Notes under the pieces: generated by a model
The model's input: only the letters and a program-made list of their open reading frames with translations
The model's database searches: none
Told to the model about the DNA's origin: nothing
Shown here: piece by piece, positions 9,214 to 19,374 of the stretch
Numbering within the stretch: the stretch's first letter is position 1
Layout: every line of letters begins with the position of its first letter
Program-made: the position numbers and the translations under genes
From: Roseococcus suduntuyensis
Lineage (GTDB): Bacteria > Pseudomonadota > Alphaproteobacteria > Acetobacterales > Acetobacteraceae
Assembly (NCBI RefSeq): GCF_014196305.1
Contig: NZ_JACIDJ010000001.1
Span: 523,683-587,682, forward strand
Reading direction: 5' to 3'
Length of the DNA: 64,000 nt

Positions 9214-10379
9214 TGGCGCTCGCCACGCGGCTGCTGGGGCGGCTGCCCATCGGCTGGCTGCAGCTCGCGCACCGGCGCGGGCGTTTCCTCGCCGCCATCC
9301 TGGGCGTGGGCTTCGCCAACCTGCTGGTCTTCATGCAGCTGGGCTTCATGGGCGCGCTGACCAGCACCGTCGGCCTTCCCTATGCTGCGCTGGACGCCGA
9401 CATCCTGATCCAGGCCCCCGACGCAAACACGCTGACCGATGGCAGCCCCCTGCCGCGCCAGCGCATGCTGGACGCGCTGGCCGTGCCCGGCGTCGCCGCC
9501 GCCGCGCCCGTCTTCATGGGCAAGCTGGAATGGCGCTCGGCCGATGGGTCGGCCCGCTCGCTCGACGTGATGGGGGTGGACCCGCGCCTGCCCTCGCTGC
9601 GCGCGCTGGAGGGGCGGCGCGACGTGCTGACGCTGCCCGGCGCGGCCTTCATCGACCGCGCCACGCGCAACGTCCCGCCCGAGGTCTTCGCCGGCCTCGA
9701 TGCCGGCACGCCGCAGCGCTTCGAATTCCAGGGCCGCGGCCTGACGCTGCACGGCAGCTTCACCATCGGCGGCAGCTTCAGCGGCGATGGCTGGCTGGTG
9801 ATGTCGGACCAGAGCTTCGTGACCCTGTTCCGCAATCGCTCGCTCCCTGCGCCGAACCTGATCCTGGTGCGCGCCGCGCCGGGGCAGGACGTGCCGGCGC
9901 TGGCCGCGCGGATCAACGCGGCCCTGCCCGGCCCCGACGCGGTGGCCCGGCCCATCGCCACGGCGCTGGCGCGCGACCAGGCCTTCCAGACCACGCAGCG
10001 CCCGGTCGGCATCATCTTCGGCATGGGCGTGCTGATGGGCGCGCTGGTGGGCATCATCATCGTCTACCAGGTGCTGTCCTCGGACGTGGCGGACCATCTG
10101 CGCGAATACGCGACGATGAAGGCGATGGGCTACCGGCAGGGCTTCTTCCTCGGCATCATCATGGAGCAGGCGGTGGTGCTGGCGAGTCTGGGCTTCATCC
10201 CCGGCAGCCTCATGGCCTACGGCCTCTACGCGCTGCTGACGGCGGTGACGGGCATTGACGTGCTGATGCCGCCCGAACGGCTGCTGGGCGTCTTCGCGGG
10301 CACGGTGGTGATGTGCGTGGCCTCCGGCGCCCTCGCCACGCGGCGCCTGGCCCGCGCCGATCCGGCGGAACTGTTCTGA
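9213..10379 (+). CDS. devC: DevC-type FtsX-like ABC permease
   Basis: A 388-residue permease with an N-terminal membrane segment (FLAAILGVGFANLLVFMQLGF, written here from about residue 22), a large periplasmic domain (about 60-260) and three C-terminal membrane segments, the MacB/FtsX/DevC topology. The ATG at 9213 shares one base with the devB stop; an in-frame GTG lies one codon earlier. The ATPase follows with the same TGATG overlap, so the three subunits form one translationally coupled unit. DevBCA systems export lipids or small hydrophobic compounds; the cargo is unknown here. Confidence 0.82.
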   Translation: MALATRLLGRLPIGWLQLAHRRGRFLAAILGVGFANLLVFMQLGFMGALTSTVGLPYAALDADILIQAPDANTLTDGSPLPRQRMLDALAVPGVAAAAPVFMGKLEWRSADGSARSLDVMGVDPRLPSLRALEGRRDVLTLPGAAFIDRATRNVPPEVFAGLDAGTPQRFEFQGRGLTLHGSFTIGGSFSGDGWLVMSDQSFVTLFRNRSLPAPNLILVRAAPGQDVPALAARINAALPGPDAVARPIATALARDQAFQTTQRPVGIIFGMGVLMGALVGIIIVYQVLSSDVADHLREYATMKAMGYRQGFFLGIIMEQAVVLASLGFIPGSLMAYGLYALLTAVTGIDVLMPPERLLGVFAGTVVMCVASGALATRRLARADPAELF

Positions 10380-11050
10380 TGGAACCGGCCATCATGGTGC
10401 GCGGCCTCGACCACCATTTCGGCGCGGGCGAGGCGCGGCGGCAGGTGCTGTTCGGCCTCGACCTGGACATCGCGCGCGGGGCGCTGGTGGTGCTGATGGG
10501 TGCCTCCGGCTCCGGCAAGACCACGTTGCTGACGCTGCTGGGCGGGCTGCGGTCCGTGCAGGCCGGCTCGGTGCGGGTGCTGGGGCGCGAGATGGCCGGC
10601 GCCTCCGCCACCGCGCTGGCCGGGGCGCGGCGCCGCATGGGCTTCATCTTCCAGGCGCACAACCTGCATGAGAGCCTGACGGCGGTGCAGAATGTCCGCC
10701 TCGCCCTCGACGTGCACGGCGCGGTGCCGCAAGCCGAGGCCGCCGCGGCCCGCGCCCTGTCGCTGGTGGGGTTGGAAGACCGCCTGCATTACCACCCGGC
10801 CCGGCTTTCCGGCGGGCAGAAGCAGCGCGTGGCGGTGGCGCGCGCGCTGGCCGGCAGCCCCGAGATCATCTTCGCCGACGAACCCACCGCCGCGCTGGAC
10901 GCGGAGAACGGCCTGGCCGTGGTGGCGCTGCTGAAGCGGCTGGGCGCGGCGCGCGGCACCACCACGCTGATGGTGACGCATGACAACCGCGTGCTGGACC
11001 TGGCCGACCGCATCGTGACGATGCGCGACGGGCGGCTCATGCCAGCCTGA
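10379..11050 (+). CDS. devA: DevA/MacB-type ABC exporter ATPase
   Basis: A 223-residue ATPase with Walker A GASGSGKTT (about residues 40-48), Q-loop FIFQAHNLHESL, signature LSGGQKQRVAVARAL and Walker B IIFADEPTAALDAE. It powers the DevC permease. The ATG at 10379 overlaps the devC stop by one base. Its 3' end overlaps the convergent metallo-hydrolase gene by 14 bases. Confidence 0.88.
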   Translation: MEPAIMVRGLDHHFGAGEARRQVLFGLDLDIARGALVVLMGASGSGKTTLLTLLGGLRSVQAGSVRVLGREMAGASATALAGARRRMGFIFQAHNLHESLTAVQNVRLALDVHGAVPQAEAAAARALSLVGLEDRLHYHPARLSGGQKQRVAVARALAGSPEIIFADEPTAALDAENGLAVVALLKRLGAARGTTTLMVTHDNRVLDLADRIVTMRDGRLMPA

Positions 11051-11798
11051 CGATGCCCGGCGCCACCTCCTCGTGCCGCGCCATCACCTCCGGGTCATGC
11101 CCCGGGATGACGTGTTCGCCCAGCCTGGGCAGCAGGGCCAGCGCGTCGAGGTAGTCCTTCACGTTCACCACCACCGGGAAGGGGTTCCCGGTGCGCGCAT
11201 TGGCCGCGAAGTGCATGGCGTCCGAGGCCAGCACCACCCAGCCCTTCCGCGTGTGCACCCGCACCACCTGCAGCCCCGGCGCATGCCCGCCCACCTGGCG
11301 GACGGTGATGCCGGGCGCGACCTCGCCCTCCTGCTCGTGGAAGCACACGCGGTCGGCGTAGAGCAGGCGGACGAAGCCCACCACATGCTCCACGTCATAG
11401 GCGCGGCGCAGGAAGGGTTGGCACATGCAGGGGCCGGTGGCGTGCGCGATTTCGCAGGGCTGGGCGTGGAAGCGCGCACGGGGAAATTTGCCGAAGTTGC
11501 CGGCGTGGTCCCAGTGCAGGTGGGTGGAGACCACATCCTCCACTTGCGTCGCGTCCACGCCGATGGCGGCCAGGCTTTCCGCCGGGCAGCGCAGGAAGTC
11601 ATTGCCGCGCGCGGCGCAGGTGGCGGCGTCGGCGCCGCTGTCCACCACCACCGCGCGCCCATCCTTCACCGCGCACCAGATGAAGAAGTCCATCGGCATG
11701 GCGGCGTCATGCGGATCACCGCTGGCGGTGATGAAATTGTCCCGCGCAAGCCGGCGCGGGTTTGTGGCGTAGCGGATGGCGTAGAGGTCCCAGGTCAT
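11037..11798 (-). CDS. MBL-fold metallo-hydrolase, lactonase-like
   Basis: A 253-residue metallo-beta-lactamase fold protein. The zinc motif HLHWDH is near residue 107 and further ligands are likely in GGHAPGLQ, SDAMH and IPGHDP. Overall it resembles N-acyl homoserine lactone lactonases and related hydrolases, but the substrate is not certain. The ATG at 11798 (MTWDLYAIRYA) is preferred over 11981, whose 61 extra residues run into the divergent dehydrogenase gene. The two genes share a short promoter region. Confidence 0.78.
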   Translation of the reverse strand: MTWDLYAIRYATNPRRLARDNFITASGDPHDAAMPMDFFIWCAVKDGRAVVVDSGADAATCAARGNDFLRCPAESLAAIGVDATQVEDVVSTHLHWDHAGNFGKFPRARFHAQPCEIAHATGPCMCQPFLRRAYDVEHVVGFVRLLYADRVCFHEQEGEVAPGITVRQVGGHAPGLQVVRVHTRKGWVVLASDAMHFAANARTGNPFPVVVNVKDYLDALALLPRLGEHVIPGHDPEVMARHEEVAPGIVRLA

Positions 11799-11887
11799 TG
11801 GCGCGTTCTCCCCACATGTCTCCCTGGGCGTGATGCTGGACAGCCGGGCACTCGACGTCCAGCCTTGTGGGCAGGAAGGAAACGAAC

Positions 11888-13018
11888 ATGCGAATGAAGG
11901 CCGCCGTGCTCTATGCCCAGGGGCTGCCACGCCCCTATGCCGAGACCCATCCGCTTTCCGTCGAGGAGGTGGAACTCGCACCCCCCGGCCCCGGCGAGGT
12001 GCTGATCGAGATCGCGGCCGCCGGCCTCTGCCATTCGGACCTTTCCACCATCGAGAACCAGCGCCCGCGCCCGCTGCCCATCATCATCGGGCATGAGGGC
12101 GCGGGCATCGTGCGCGAATGCGGGCCTGGCGTGACGGGCCTCCAACCCGGCGACCATGTGGTGGCGCTGTTCGTCACCAGCTGCGGCGAATGCCGGGACT
12201 GCGCGCGCGGCAAGCCCAATATCTGCGGCGCCTCCTTCGACGCGCGGGCGCGTGGCACGCTGATGTCCGGCGCGCGGCGCCTGGCGCGGCTGAACGGCGG
12301 GGCCGTGAACCACAATTCCGGCCTGTCGCTCTTCGCGCAATATGCGGTGGTGATGCGCGACAGCCTGGTGAAGATCGACCAGGACATCCCGCTGGAGGAC
12401 GCCGCCATCTTCGGCTGCGCGGTGATGACCGGCGCGGGGGCGGTTTTCAACACCGCGCGCCTGCGCCCGGGCGGCGAGGTCGCCATCGTCGGCCTGGGCG
12501 GCGTGGGGATGAGCGCGCTGCTGGGTGCCGTGGCCGCCGGGGCCGCGCGCATCGTGGCGGTAGACCGCAGCCCAGCGAAGCTGGCGCTCGCACGGCAATG
12601 GGGCGCCACCGACGCCTTCCTGGCGGATGACGACTGCGTGGCCACGGTGCGCGAGGCGACGCGCGGCGGGTTGGACACCGTGATCGAGACGGCCGGCGTG
12701 ATCCCCGCGCTGGAACTCGCCATGGCCATCACCGCGCGCGGCGGCGAGACCATCACGGCCGGGCTGCCCAATGTGAATGCGCGCCTCTCCGTCGCACCCG
12801 CCGCCATGGTGAGCGAGGAACGCAGCCTGCGCACCAGCTACATGGGAAGCTGCGTGCCCAAGCGCGACCTGCCGCTGATGCTGGACCTCTACCGGAGGGG
12901 GAAGCTGCCGGTGGACCGGTTGCGGTCGGGCTTCGTCACGCTGGAAGGAATGAACGAGGGCTTCGATCGGCTGGCGGAGGGGAGTGTGCTGCGGCAGATC
13001 CTGCGGCCGAACGGGTAG
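11888..13018 (+). CDS. Zinc-dependent alcohol dehydrogenase (MDR family)
   Basis: A 376-residue medium-chain dehydrogenase. Catalytic zinc ligands are in GLCHSD and GHEGAG; the structural zinc lobe has four Cys in CGECRDCARGKPNIC; the Rossmann motif is GLGGVG near residue 205. It probably oxidises an alcohol or reduces an aldehyde with NAD, class III-like by layout. The ATG at 11888 follows GGAAGGA. The gene is divergent from the metallo-hydrolase and ends before a tandem repeat and hairpin units. Confidence 0.87.
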   Translation: MRMKAAVLYAQGLPRPYAETHPLSVEEVELAPPGPGEVLIEIAAAGLCHSDLSTIENQRPRPLPIIIGHEGAGIVRECGPGVTGLQPGDHVVALFVTSCGECRDCARGKPNICGASFDARARGTLMSGARRLARLNGGAVNHNSGLSLFAQYAVVMRDSLVKIDQDIPLEDAAIFGCAVMTGAGAVFNTARLRPGGEVAIVGLGGVGMSALLGAVAAGAARIVAVDRSPAKLALARQWGATDAFLADDDCVATVREATRGGLDTVIETAGVIPALELAMAITARGGETITAGLPNVNARLSVAPAAMVSEERSLRTSYMGSCVPKRDLPLMLDLYRRGKLPVDRLRSGFVTLEGMNEGFDRLAEGSVLRQILRPNG

Positions 13019-13099
13019 TTGTTCTGGACTTTCCCGCGCGCGCGGGGGCATGGTGACGGCCGCGAATGGGCGCGCTGCGCCCGCCGCGACCATCACGGG

Positions 13100-13155
13100 T
13101 AAGATGGTAAGATGGTAAGATGGTAAGATGGTAAGATAGTAAGATAGTAAGATGG
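13100..13155. repeat. Seven tandem 8-bp TAAGATRG units
   Basis: Seven head-to-tail copies of TAAGATGG or TAAGATAG, in the order four G forms, two A forms, one G form. They lie in the non-coding gap 82 bases after the alcohol dehydrogenase stop. This is a simple sequence repeat whose copy number probably varies. It is AT-rich against its surroundings. Confidence 0.95.
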
Positions 13156-13180
13156 TAAGGCGCGGCCGGCGCTATCGCAG

Positions 13181-13276
13181 CGGCCGATTCACGCCGCCGG
13201 CTGCGCCAGCGACGATCGGACGCTACCGCAGCGGCCGATTCACGCCCCGGCTGCGCCGGCACGATCGGACGCTACC
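13181..13276. repeat. Two 3' hairpin units (family I, locus A)
   Basis: Two units (13181-13226, 13232-13276) of a dispersed hairpin whose arms read GGCCGATTCACG and ATCGGACGCTA. Inner stems differ: the second has CCGGC-TGC-GCCGG. The right edge contains the stop codon of the minus-strand VWA gene. It sits between convergent 3' ends and may act in termination or transcript protection. Confidence 0.85.
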
Positions 13277-14459
13277 GCAGCGCCCGCGCCACCCCATCCA
13301 ACCCCTCCAGCGTCATCGGGAACATACGCCCCTCCACCGCGTCGTGGATGAGGTTGATGGAGGTGGTGTAGCCCCAATGCTTCTGGGGCGTCGGGTTGAT
13401 CCAGGCGACGCGGCGGAAGTGCGACGTGATGCGATGCAGCCAGACCTTTCCCGCCTCCTCGTTCCAATGCTCCACGCTGCCGCCCGGCTCCACAATCTCA
13501 TAGGGCGCCATCGAGGCATCGCCGACGAAGACCACGCGCCAGTCGGGGCCATAGGTGCGGAGCACGTCCCAGGTCGTCACCGTCTGCTCGGCGCGGCGGC
13601 GGTTGGACTTCCAGAACCGCTCATAGGGGCAGTTGTGGAAGTAGAGGTGGACCAGGTGCTTGAACTCGGACTTGGCCGCGCTGAACAGCTCCTCGGACGC
13701 CATCACGTGGTCGTCCATGGACCCGCCGATGTCCAGCAGCAGCAGCACCTTCACGGCGTTGCGCCGCTCGGGCCGCATCTTGAGGTCGAGCGTGCCGGCA
13801 TTGCGCGCGGTGGCGCCGATGGTGCCGTCCACGTCCAGCTCATTCGCCTCCCCCTGGCGGGCGAAACGGCGCAGCTTGCGGAGCGCCAGCTTCATCGCGC
13901 GCGAACCGAGCGCGGCCTCGTCGTCCAGGTCGCGGAACTCGCGCTTGTCCCAGACCTTCACGGCGCGGCGCTGGCGCCCGCCCTCCTGGCCGATGCGCAC
14001 GCCCTCGGGGTTGTAGCCCTCGGCACCGAAGGGCGAGGTGCCGTTCGTGCCGATCATGCGGTTGCCGCCCTGGTGGCGCTTCTTCTGCTCGGCCAGGCGT
14101 TCGCGCAGAGTCTCCATCAGCTTCTCGAAGCCGCCCATGGCCTTGATCTTGGCCATCTCCTCGGCGGTGAACATGCGCTCGGCCAGCTTCTTCAGCCATT
14201 CCTCGGGCAGTTCGCGCTGGATGACTTCGCCGGTCAGGGTGGTGGGCGGTTCGAGGCCCTTGAACACCTCACCGAAGACGCGGTCGAAGCGGTCCAAATG
14301 CCGCTCATCCTTCACCAGCGTGGTGCGCGCCAGATAGTAGAAATCATCAATGTCGTAGTCGGCGACACCCGCCTTCATCGCGCCCATCAGCGCCAGCCAT
14401 TCCGTGATGGAAGCGGGCAGGCCGGCCTTTCGCAATTCCAGGATGAAGGGCGCGAACAT
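13272..14459 (-). CDS. CoxE-like VWA domain protein
   Basis: A 395-residue CoxE-type protein. The N-terminal half is helical and the C-terminal half is a von Willebrand A domain with a MIDAS-like DIGGSMD near residue 247. Such proteins act with a MoxR ATPase as a chaperone pair that inserts cofactors or matures enzyme complexes. The MoxR gene lies three bases upstream on the same strand, so they form an operon. No obvious client enzyme is adjacent. The stop codon lies inside a hairpin element. Confidence 0.85.
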   Translation of the reverse strand: MFAPFILELRKAGLPASITEWLALMGAMKAGVADYDIDDFYYLARTTLVKDERHLDRFDRVFGEVFKGLEPPTTLTGEVIQRELPEEWLKKLAERMFTAEEMAKIKAMGGFEKLMETLRERLAEQKKRHQGGNRMIGTNGTSPFGAEGYNPEGVRIGQEGGRQRRAVKVWDKREFRDLDDEAALGSRAMKLALRKLRRFARQGEANELDVDGTIGATARNAGTLDLKMRPERRNAVKVLLLLDIGGSMDDHVMASEELFSAAKSEFKHLVHLYFHNCPYERFWKSNRRRAEQTVTTWDVLRTYGPDWRVVFVGDASMAPYEIVEPGGSVEHWNEEAGKVWLHRITSHFRRVAWINPTPQKHWGYTTSINLIHDAVEGRMFPMTLEGLDGVARALR

Positions 14460-14462
14460 GGC

Positions 14463-15338
<876 letters not shown>

Positions 15339-15381
15339 GTTCGCGCGTTGCGCGGCGGCCGCAAGTGCCGGCCTTATCCAA

Positions 15382-15492
15382 GCGACGGATTCACCGCTCC
15401 GGCGTGGCCGCCTCCGCGGATCCGGCGCTACGCTGTTTGAGCGACGGATTCACCGCTCCGGCGTGGCCGCCTCCGCGGATCCGGCGCTACGC
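15382..15492. repeat. Two identical 52-bp 3' hairpin units (family I variant, locus B)
   Basis: Units 15382-15433 and 15441-15492 are identical over 52 bases, separated by seven. The arms are GACGGATTCACCGC and GCGGATCCGGCGCTACGC. Compared with locus A the paired bases are changed on both sides, so the stem is preserved. The second unit contains the stop codon of the RppH gene. Confidence 0.88.
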
Positions 15493-15966
15493 GGCAAACC
15501 GCGCGAAATCCACCGCCAGCCGCTCATAGATCGCACGCTTGAAGGGCACCGCCATGGACGGCAGCTCGGCCAGGGGCGCCCAGCGCCAGGCGTCGAATTC
15601 CGGGTGCGGGTCCAGGTCGAGGCGGATGTCCGCATCCACCCCCAGGAAGCGCAGCGCGAACCATTTCTGCTTCTGCCCGCGCCATTTGCCGCCCAGCGCC
15701 TTGCCCAGCAGCTCGGGCGGCAGGTCATAGGTCAGCCATTCGGGGTGCTCGGCCAGGATTTCGGCATGGGCGGTGCCCACCTCCTCCTCCAGCTCGCGCA
15801 GGACGGCCACGGCGGGGTCCTCGCCCTCGTCCATGCCGCCCTGGGGCAATTGCCAGCCGCCGGCCGCGCCCTCGGCATTGGGCATGTCGGCGCGGCGGGC
15901 CACCAGGATCAGGCCCTGCGGGTTGAACAGCACGGCGCCCACATTGGGGCGGTAGGGCAGGCTCAC
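15487..15966 (-). CDS. rppH: RNA pyrophosphohydrolase RppH (Nudix)
   Basis: A 159-residue Nudix hydrolase that removes pyrophosphate from mRNA 5' ends and so starts decay. The Nudix box reads GGMDEGEDPAVAVLRELEEE, continuing VG, near residues 40-61, and the YRPNVGAVLFN start is typical of RppH. GTG at 15966 is chosen because GGAG lies eight bases upstream and the resulting length fits the family. It follows the deacetylase gene by two bases on the same strand. Confidence 0.88.
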   Translation of the reverse strand: MSLPYRPNVGAVLFNPQGLILVARRADMPNAEGAAGGWQLPQGGMDEGEDPAVAVLRELEEEVGTAHAEILAEHPEWLTYDLPPELLGKALGGKWRGQKQKWFALRFLGVDADIRLDLDPHPEFDAWRWAPLAELPSMAVPFKRAIYERLAVDFARFAA

Positions 15967-15968
15967 GG

Positions 15969-16934
15969 TCAATTCTCCGGACGGGGCGGCAACATCAGCG
16001 CCGAGGGCGGCACCAGCACAAGCCCCCGCGCGGCCACGGCCGCCGCCCAGGCCGAGACACGCTCCACCGCCACCGGCGTCGCCTCGCCCAGATAGCCCAT
16101 GGCCGAGCCCCGCTCGCGTGCCGCGCGTTCCAGCTGGGACAGGCGCAGCTCGATCTCGGCGCGGGTGGAGGGCGCGTCCAGCACCACATCCACGCTGCGC
16201 CCCCAGACGAGGGGCGGGGCCGGCTGGCCCGGGCGCGGGTCTATGTAGAGAAAACCCGCCGCCTCCACCCCGCGCTGCATGGCCTCGAACTGGTCGGGCA
16301 GGGCGGCGAAGCGCTCGCCGCGCAGGGGGCCCAGCGCGCCCACCACCCCCACATGCCCGCCATGGCGCCGCAGCAGCCATTCGAGGCGCTGGGCATTTTC
16401 GGCGCGCGGGAGGCCCGTCAGCAGGGCGCGGGGGCCGGGGTCGTTCAGGGGGAAGCCGGTGGGCTCAAGCGGCAGGGCCAGCAGCGTCTCGAAGCCGCGC
16501 AGCCGGGCCTGCTGCAGCAGGGGCCCTGGCTCGGTCGCATAGGGGCTGAAGGCGAGGCCCACCGCCACGGGCAGGGACTGGATGGCCTGGGCCGTGACCT
16601 CCGTGCTCATCCCCAGGCCGCCGGCGATGATGGCGACCGGAATGCGCCCCTGGGCGGCGGGGGCGGGGCGCGCGAAGGCAAGGCGCGGCGGCGTGGCGGG
16701 CGGGGCCGCGACGGGGGGTGGGGGTGGCGGCTCGGGCGCGGCCTCCGGCGGCGGCTCCGGGGTCATGGTGTCCGGCGGCGACTCGGTGACCACCTCCTCC
16801 CCGGCCGGCGGGGGGCCGAGCGCGACCAGCACCACCCCGCCGCCCAGCAACGCCACCAGAAGGGCGGCCCAGAACAGGCCCAGCAGGCGCCAGCCCGATG
16901 TGCGGCGCGCCACGGGTTCCGGCCCTTCAGCCAC
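15969..16934 (-). CDS. Divergent polysaccharide deacetylase family protein
   Basis: A 321-residue protein with one membrane segment (residues 15-40), a Pro/Glu-rich linker (45-85) and a C-terminal domain matching the divergent polysaccharide deacetylase group (YibQ-like). Family-type segments are VAIIAGGLGMS, LALPLEPTGFPLNDPG, GVVGALG and GFLYIDPRPGQ. The usual opening Asp is replaced: the text reads AIIAGGLGMS where many relatives have an acidic residue, so activity is doubtful. It probably acts at the periplasmic face of the membrane. Confidence 0.8.
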   Translation of the reverse strand: MAEGPEPVARRTSGWRLLGLFWAALLVALLGGGVVLVALGPPPAGEEVVTESPPDTMTPEPPPEAAPEPPPPPPVAAPPATPPRLAFARPAPAAQGRIPVAIIAGGLGMSTEVTAQAIQSLPVAVGLAFSPYATEPGPLLQQARLRGFETLLALPLEPTGFPLNDPGPRALLTGLPRAENAQRLEWLLRRHGGHVGVVGALGPLRGERFAALPDQFEAMQRGVEAAGFLYIDPRPGQPAPPLVWGRSVDVVLDAPSTRAEIELRLSQLERAARERGSAMGYLGEATPVAVERVSAWAAAVAARGLVLVPPSALMLPPRPEN

Positions 16935-17106
16935 GGCGCGGGTCGGGCGGGGTCAGGAGTGGGCGCATGGGGCTGGATTCACCGGATTGCGTGAAGATTT
17001 TCGCAACGGCGGCGCTGAAACACCAGCCCGGCGGCCCGCCCATGATATCGTTCCATGACACGGAGCCACGGCGCCGGGCCACCACCGGCGCCTGATCGGA
17101 ACGCCC

Positions 17107-17619
17107 ATGGACCCGCAGATTTTCGCAGACGCCCTGCTCTCGCCCGCGCCCCATGCCGGGATTCCGCGGGACCAATGGATCTTCGAGCCCTTCATCGGCA
17201 GCTGGGCGCTGGAGGTGCGGTGGTACGGACCCGACAAGGCCCTGATCCGCGAGGAGGAGGGCGAGTGGCATTTCGCGCGGGTGCTGGAAGGCCGCGGCAT
17301 ACAGGATGTCTGGGTCGTCCCGCCGCGCGGCCAGCGTGAGGTCAGCGCCTATGAATACGGCACCAGCCTGCGCTTCCATGACCCGGCCCTCGGCGCCTGG
17401 CGCTCCACCTGGATCGGCCCCATGCACGGCGCCGTCCTGACCTTCACGGCCCGGCGAAACGGCGATGCCGTGGTGCTGGAGACGACGCCGGACGTGGCAC
17501 CCGCCCGCCGCTGGAGCTTCCGCGACATCACACCCTCCGCCTTCACCTGGGTGCATGAGGCGCTGGAGGGTGGGGAATGGCGCCTGGTCCAGAGCTTCGC
17601 GGCGCGACGCACGGCTTAG
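17107..17619 (+). CDS. Conserved protein of unknown function, lipocalin-like
   Basis: A 170-residue soluble protein without signal peptide. FIGSWALEVRWYGPD, regular alternating strands and WRSTWIGPMHG suggest a small beta-barrel of the kind found in heme- or lipid-binding lipocalin-like families, but no defining motif is seen. The ATG at 17107 follows a weak GATCGGA site. It is monocistronic and convergent with ctpA. Function unknown. Confidence 0.7.
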   Translation: MDPQIFADALLSPAPHAGIPRDQWIFEPFIGSWALEVRWYGPDKALIREEEGEWHFARVLEGRGIQDVWVVPPRGQREVSAYEYGTSLRFHDPALGAWRSTWIGPMHGAVLTFTARRNGDAVVLETTPDVAPARRWSFRDITPSAFTWVHEALEGGEWRLVQSFAARRTA

Positions 17620-17620
17620 G

Positions 17621-17773
17621 GCGCCCGCTTCACGCCCCCGGCGAATGCCGAAGGCAATCGGACGCTTGCCCTGCGGCCGATTCACGCCTCCGGTGATTCC
17701 ACCGAAGGCGATCGGATGCTGGCCTCGCGGCCGATTCACGCCTCCGGTGTTCCACCGAAGGCGATCGGACGCT
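17621..17773. repeat. Three 3' hairpin units (family I, locus C)
   Basis: Units at 17621-17666, 17673-17720 and 17727-17773. The first is degenerate. The second and third have near-perfect inner stems CGGTG/CACCG with loops ATTC and TTC. The last ends three bases before the ctpA stop codon. Confidence 0.88.
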
Positions 17774-17775
17774 GG

Positions 17776-19170
17776 CTAGCGCTGCGCCCGGCGCGGCGGG
17801 TTGGCCACCAGGCCGCGCACCAGAACCAGCCCCTGCTGGAGCTGGAAATCCGTCTCCGGCCGGGTCAGGTCCAGCGTCGGGAAGCCCTCGGGCGGCTCGC
17901 GCTGGATGCGGTCGGCCAAGCCAGCCGGCAGGTTCAGCGGTGCCGGCTGCACGGTGGGCGGGGTGGCGGGCGTGGTCGTCTCGGCCCGCAGCGCGCGGCG
18001 CAGGTTGGATTCCCGGTCGCGCTCGCGCTGGGGGTTGGCCTCGGCCGTCGTGGTGGCGGCGCGGCTGGCCAGCACCTCCACATCCGGCTCGATCCCCGTC
18101 GCCTGGATGGAACGGCCCGAAGGCGTGTAGTAGCGCGCGGTGGTGATGCGGATAGCGCCGTTGTTGCCGCCCAGCGGCATAACGGTCTGCACCGAGCCCT
18201 TGCCGAAGCTGCGCACGCCCAGGATGACGGCGCGGCGGTGGTCCTGCAGCGCGCCGGCCACGATCTCGCTGGCCGAGGCGCTGCCGCCATTCACCAGCAC
18301 CACCATGGGCAGGCCGTTCGCGATGTCGCCGCTGCGCGCGTTCCAGCGCTGCGCGTCCTCGCTGCGGCGGGCGCGGGTGGAGACGATCTCGCCCTGGTCG
18401 AGGAAGCTGTCCGTCACCTGCACCGCCTGGTCCAGCAGCCCGCCCGGATTGTTCCGCAGGTCCAGGATCAGGCCGCGTAGGTTGTTGCCGGCCTGCTGGC
18501 GCAGGGTGGACAGGGCGCGGCGGACATTGGCCTCGGTCTGCTCGTTGAAGGAGGTGACGCGGATGTAGCCGATGTCGTTCCCCTCCATCCGGAAGCGGAC
18601 GATCTGCGGCCGGATCACGTCGCGGACGATGGTGAGCTCGATGGCGGTGGGCGTGTTCTCGCGCCGGATGGTCAGGCGCAGCGAGGTCCCGCGCTCACCG
18701 CGCATGGTGTCCACGGCCTCCTGCAGGGTCATGCCCTGGGTGGAATTGCCGTTGAGGTGGGTGATGTTGTCGCCGGGACGGATGCCCGCGCGCGCCGCCG
18801 GCGTCTCGTCGATCGGCGAGATGACGCGGATGTAGCCGCCCTCCTGCGTCACCTCGATGCCCAGGCCGCCGAACTCGCCGCGCGTCTGCACCTGCATGTC
18901 GCGGAAATTGCGGGGGTTGAGATAGGCGCTGTGCGGGTCGAGCCCAGTCAGCATCCCGTTGATGGCGTTCTCCACCAGGTCCCGGTCCTGCACGGGCTCG
19001 ACATATTCGGCGCGGACGCGGGCGAAGACGTCGCCGAAGAGCTGCAACAGCCGGTAGGTCTCGGCCCGGCCGCCATCCGGCTGCGCGATGGCGCCCACGA
19101 ACGGCCCGGCCAGGATGCCGGCCGCGAAGGCACCCGCGAGGGCGGTGGCAGTGCGCAGCTTCAACTTCAT
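17776..19170 (-). CDS. ctpA: CtpA-type S41 carboxyl-terminal protease
   Basis: A 464-residue exported protease. A signal anchor (residues 8-28) is followed by a helical cap, a PDZ domain (about 90-175, GLGIEVTQEGG and GIRPGDNI) and the S41 catalytic domain with Ser in GGSASASEI and Lys in FGKGSVQ. It degrades or trims periplasmic proteins, often cell-wall enzymes. The C-terminus is Pro/Thr-rich. The ATG at 19170 begins a clean signal peptide; a much longer upstream open frame is antisense to the next gene and was not used. Confidence 0.9.
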   Translation of the reverse strand: MKLKLRTATALAGAFAAGILAGPFVGAIAQPDGGRAETYRLLQLFGDVFARVRAEYVEPVQDRDLVENAINGMLTGLDPHSAYLNPRNFRDMQVQTRGEFGGLGIEVTQEGGYIRVISPIDETPAARAGIRPGDNITHLNGNSTQGMTLQEAVDTMRGERGTSLRLTIRRENTPTAIELTIVRDVIRPQIVRFRMEGNDIGYIRVTSFNEQTEANVRRALSTLRQQAGNNLRGLILDLRNNPGGLLDQAVQVTDSFLDQGEIVSTRARRSEDAQRWNARSGDIANGLPMVVLVNGGSASASEIVAGALQDHRRAVILGVRSFGKGSVQTVMPLGGNNGAIRITTARYYTPSGRSIQATGIEPDVEVLASRAATTTAEANPQRERDRESNLRRALRAETTTPATPPTVQPAPLNLPAGLADRIQREPPEGFPTLDLTRPETDFQLQQGLVLVRGLVANPPRRAQR

Positions 19171-19374
19171 CGGGCAGGCCCCATTTCTTCCGTGAACACG
19201 ACGGTCGGTGGGCAGGATATACCTCCGGGCCGGTGGCGGGAACGGCGCAGTTGCAGGCAACCCTCCGCCGCAGCATGTGGCCCGGCGGTCCGGGCGCACA
19301 ACCCCGCCGTGTTTCCGCCATGGCGCGTGTGGCGGGAAACATTGTAAGGATTTGTTGCCTGGGAGTTTACATGA

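Noticed and set aside
13181-13276. CRISPR array
   Set aside because: Only two or three units per locus, no uniform spacers, and the unit itself is a hairpin recurring at six loci beside stop codons.
16974-16990. GGATTCACCGG near 16975 as another hairpin unit
   Set aside because: The complementary right arm and inner stem are missing; it lies before a gene start rather than behind a stop.
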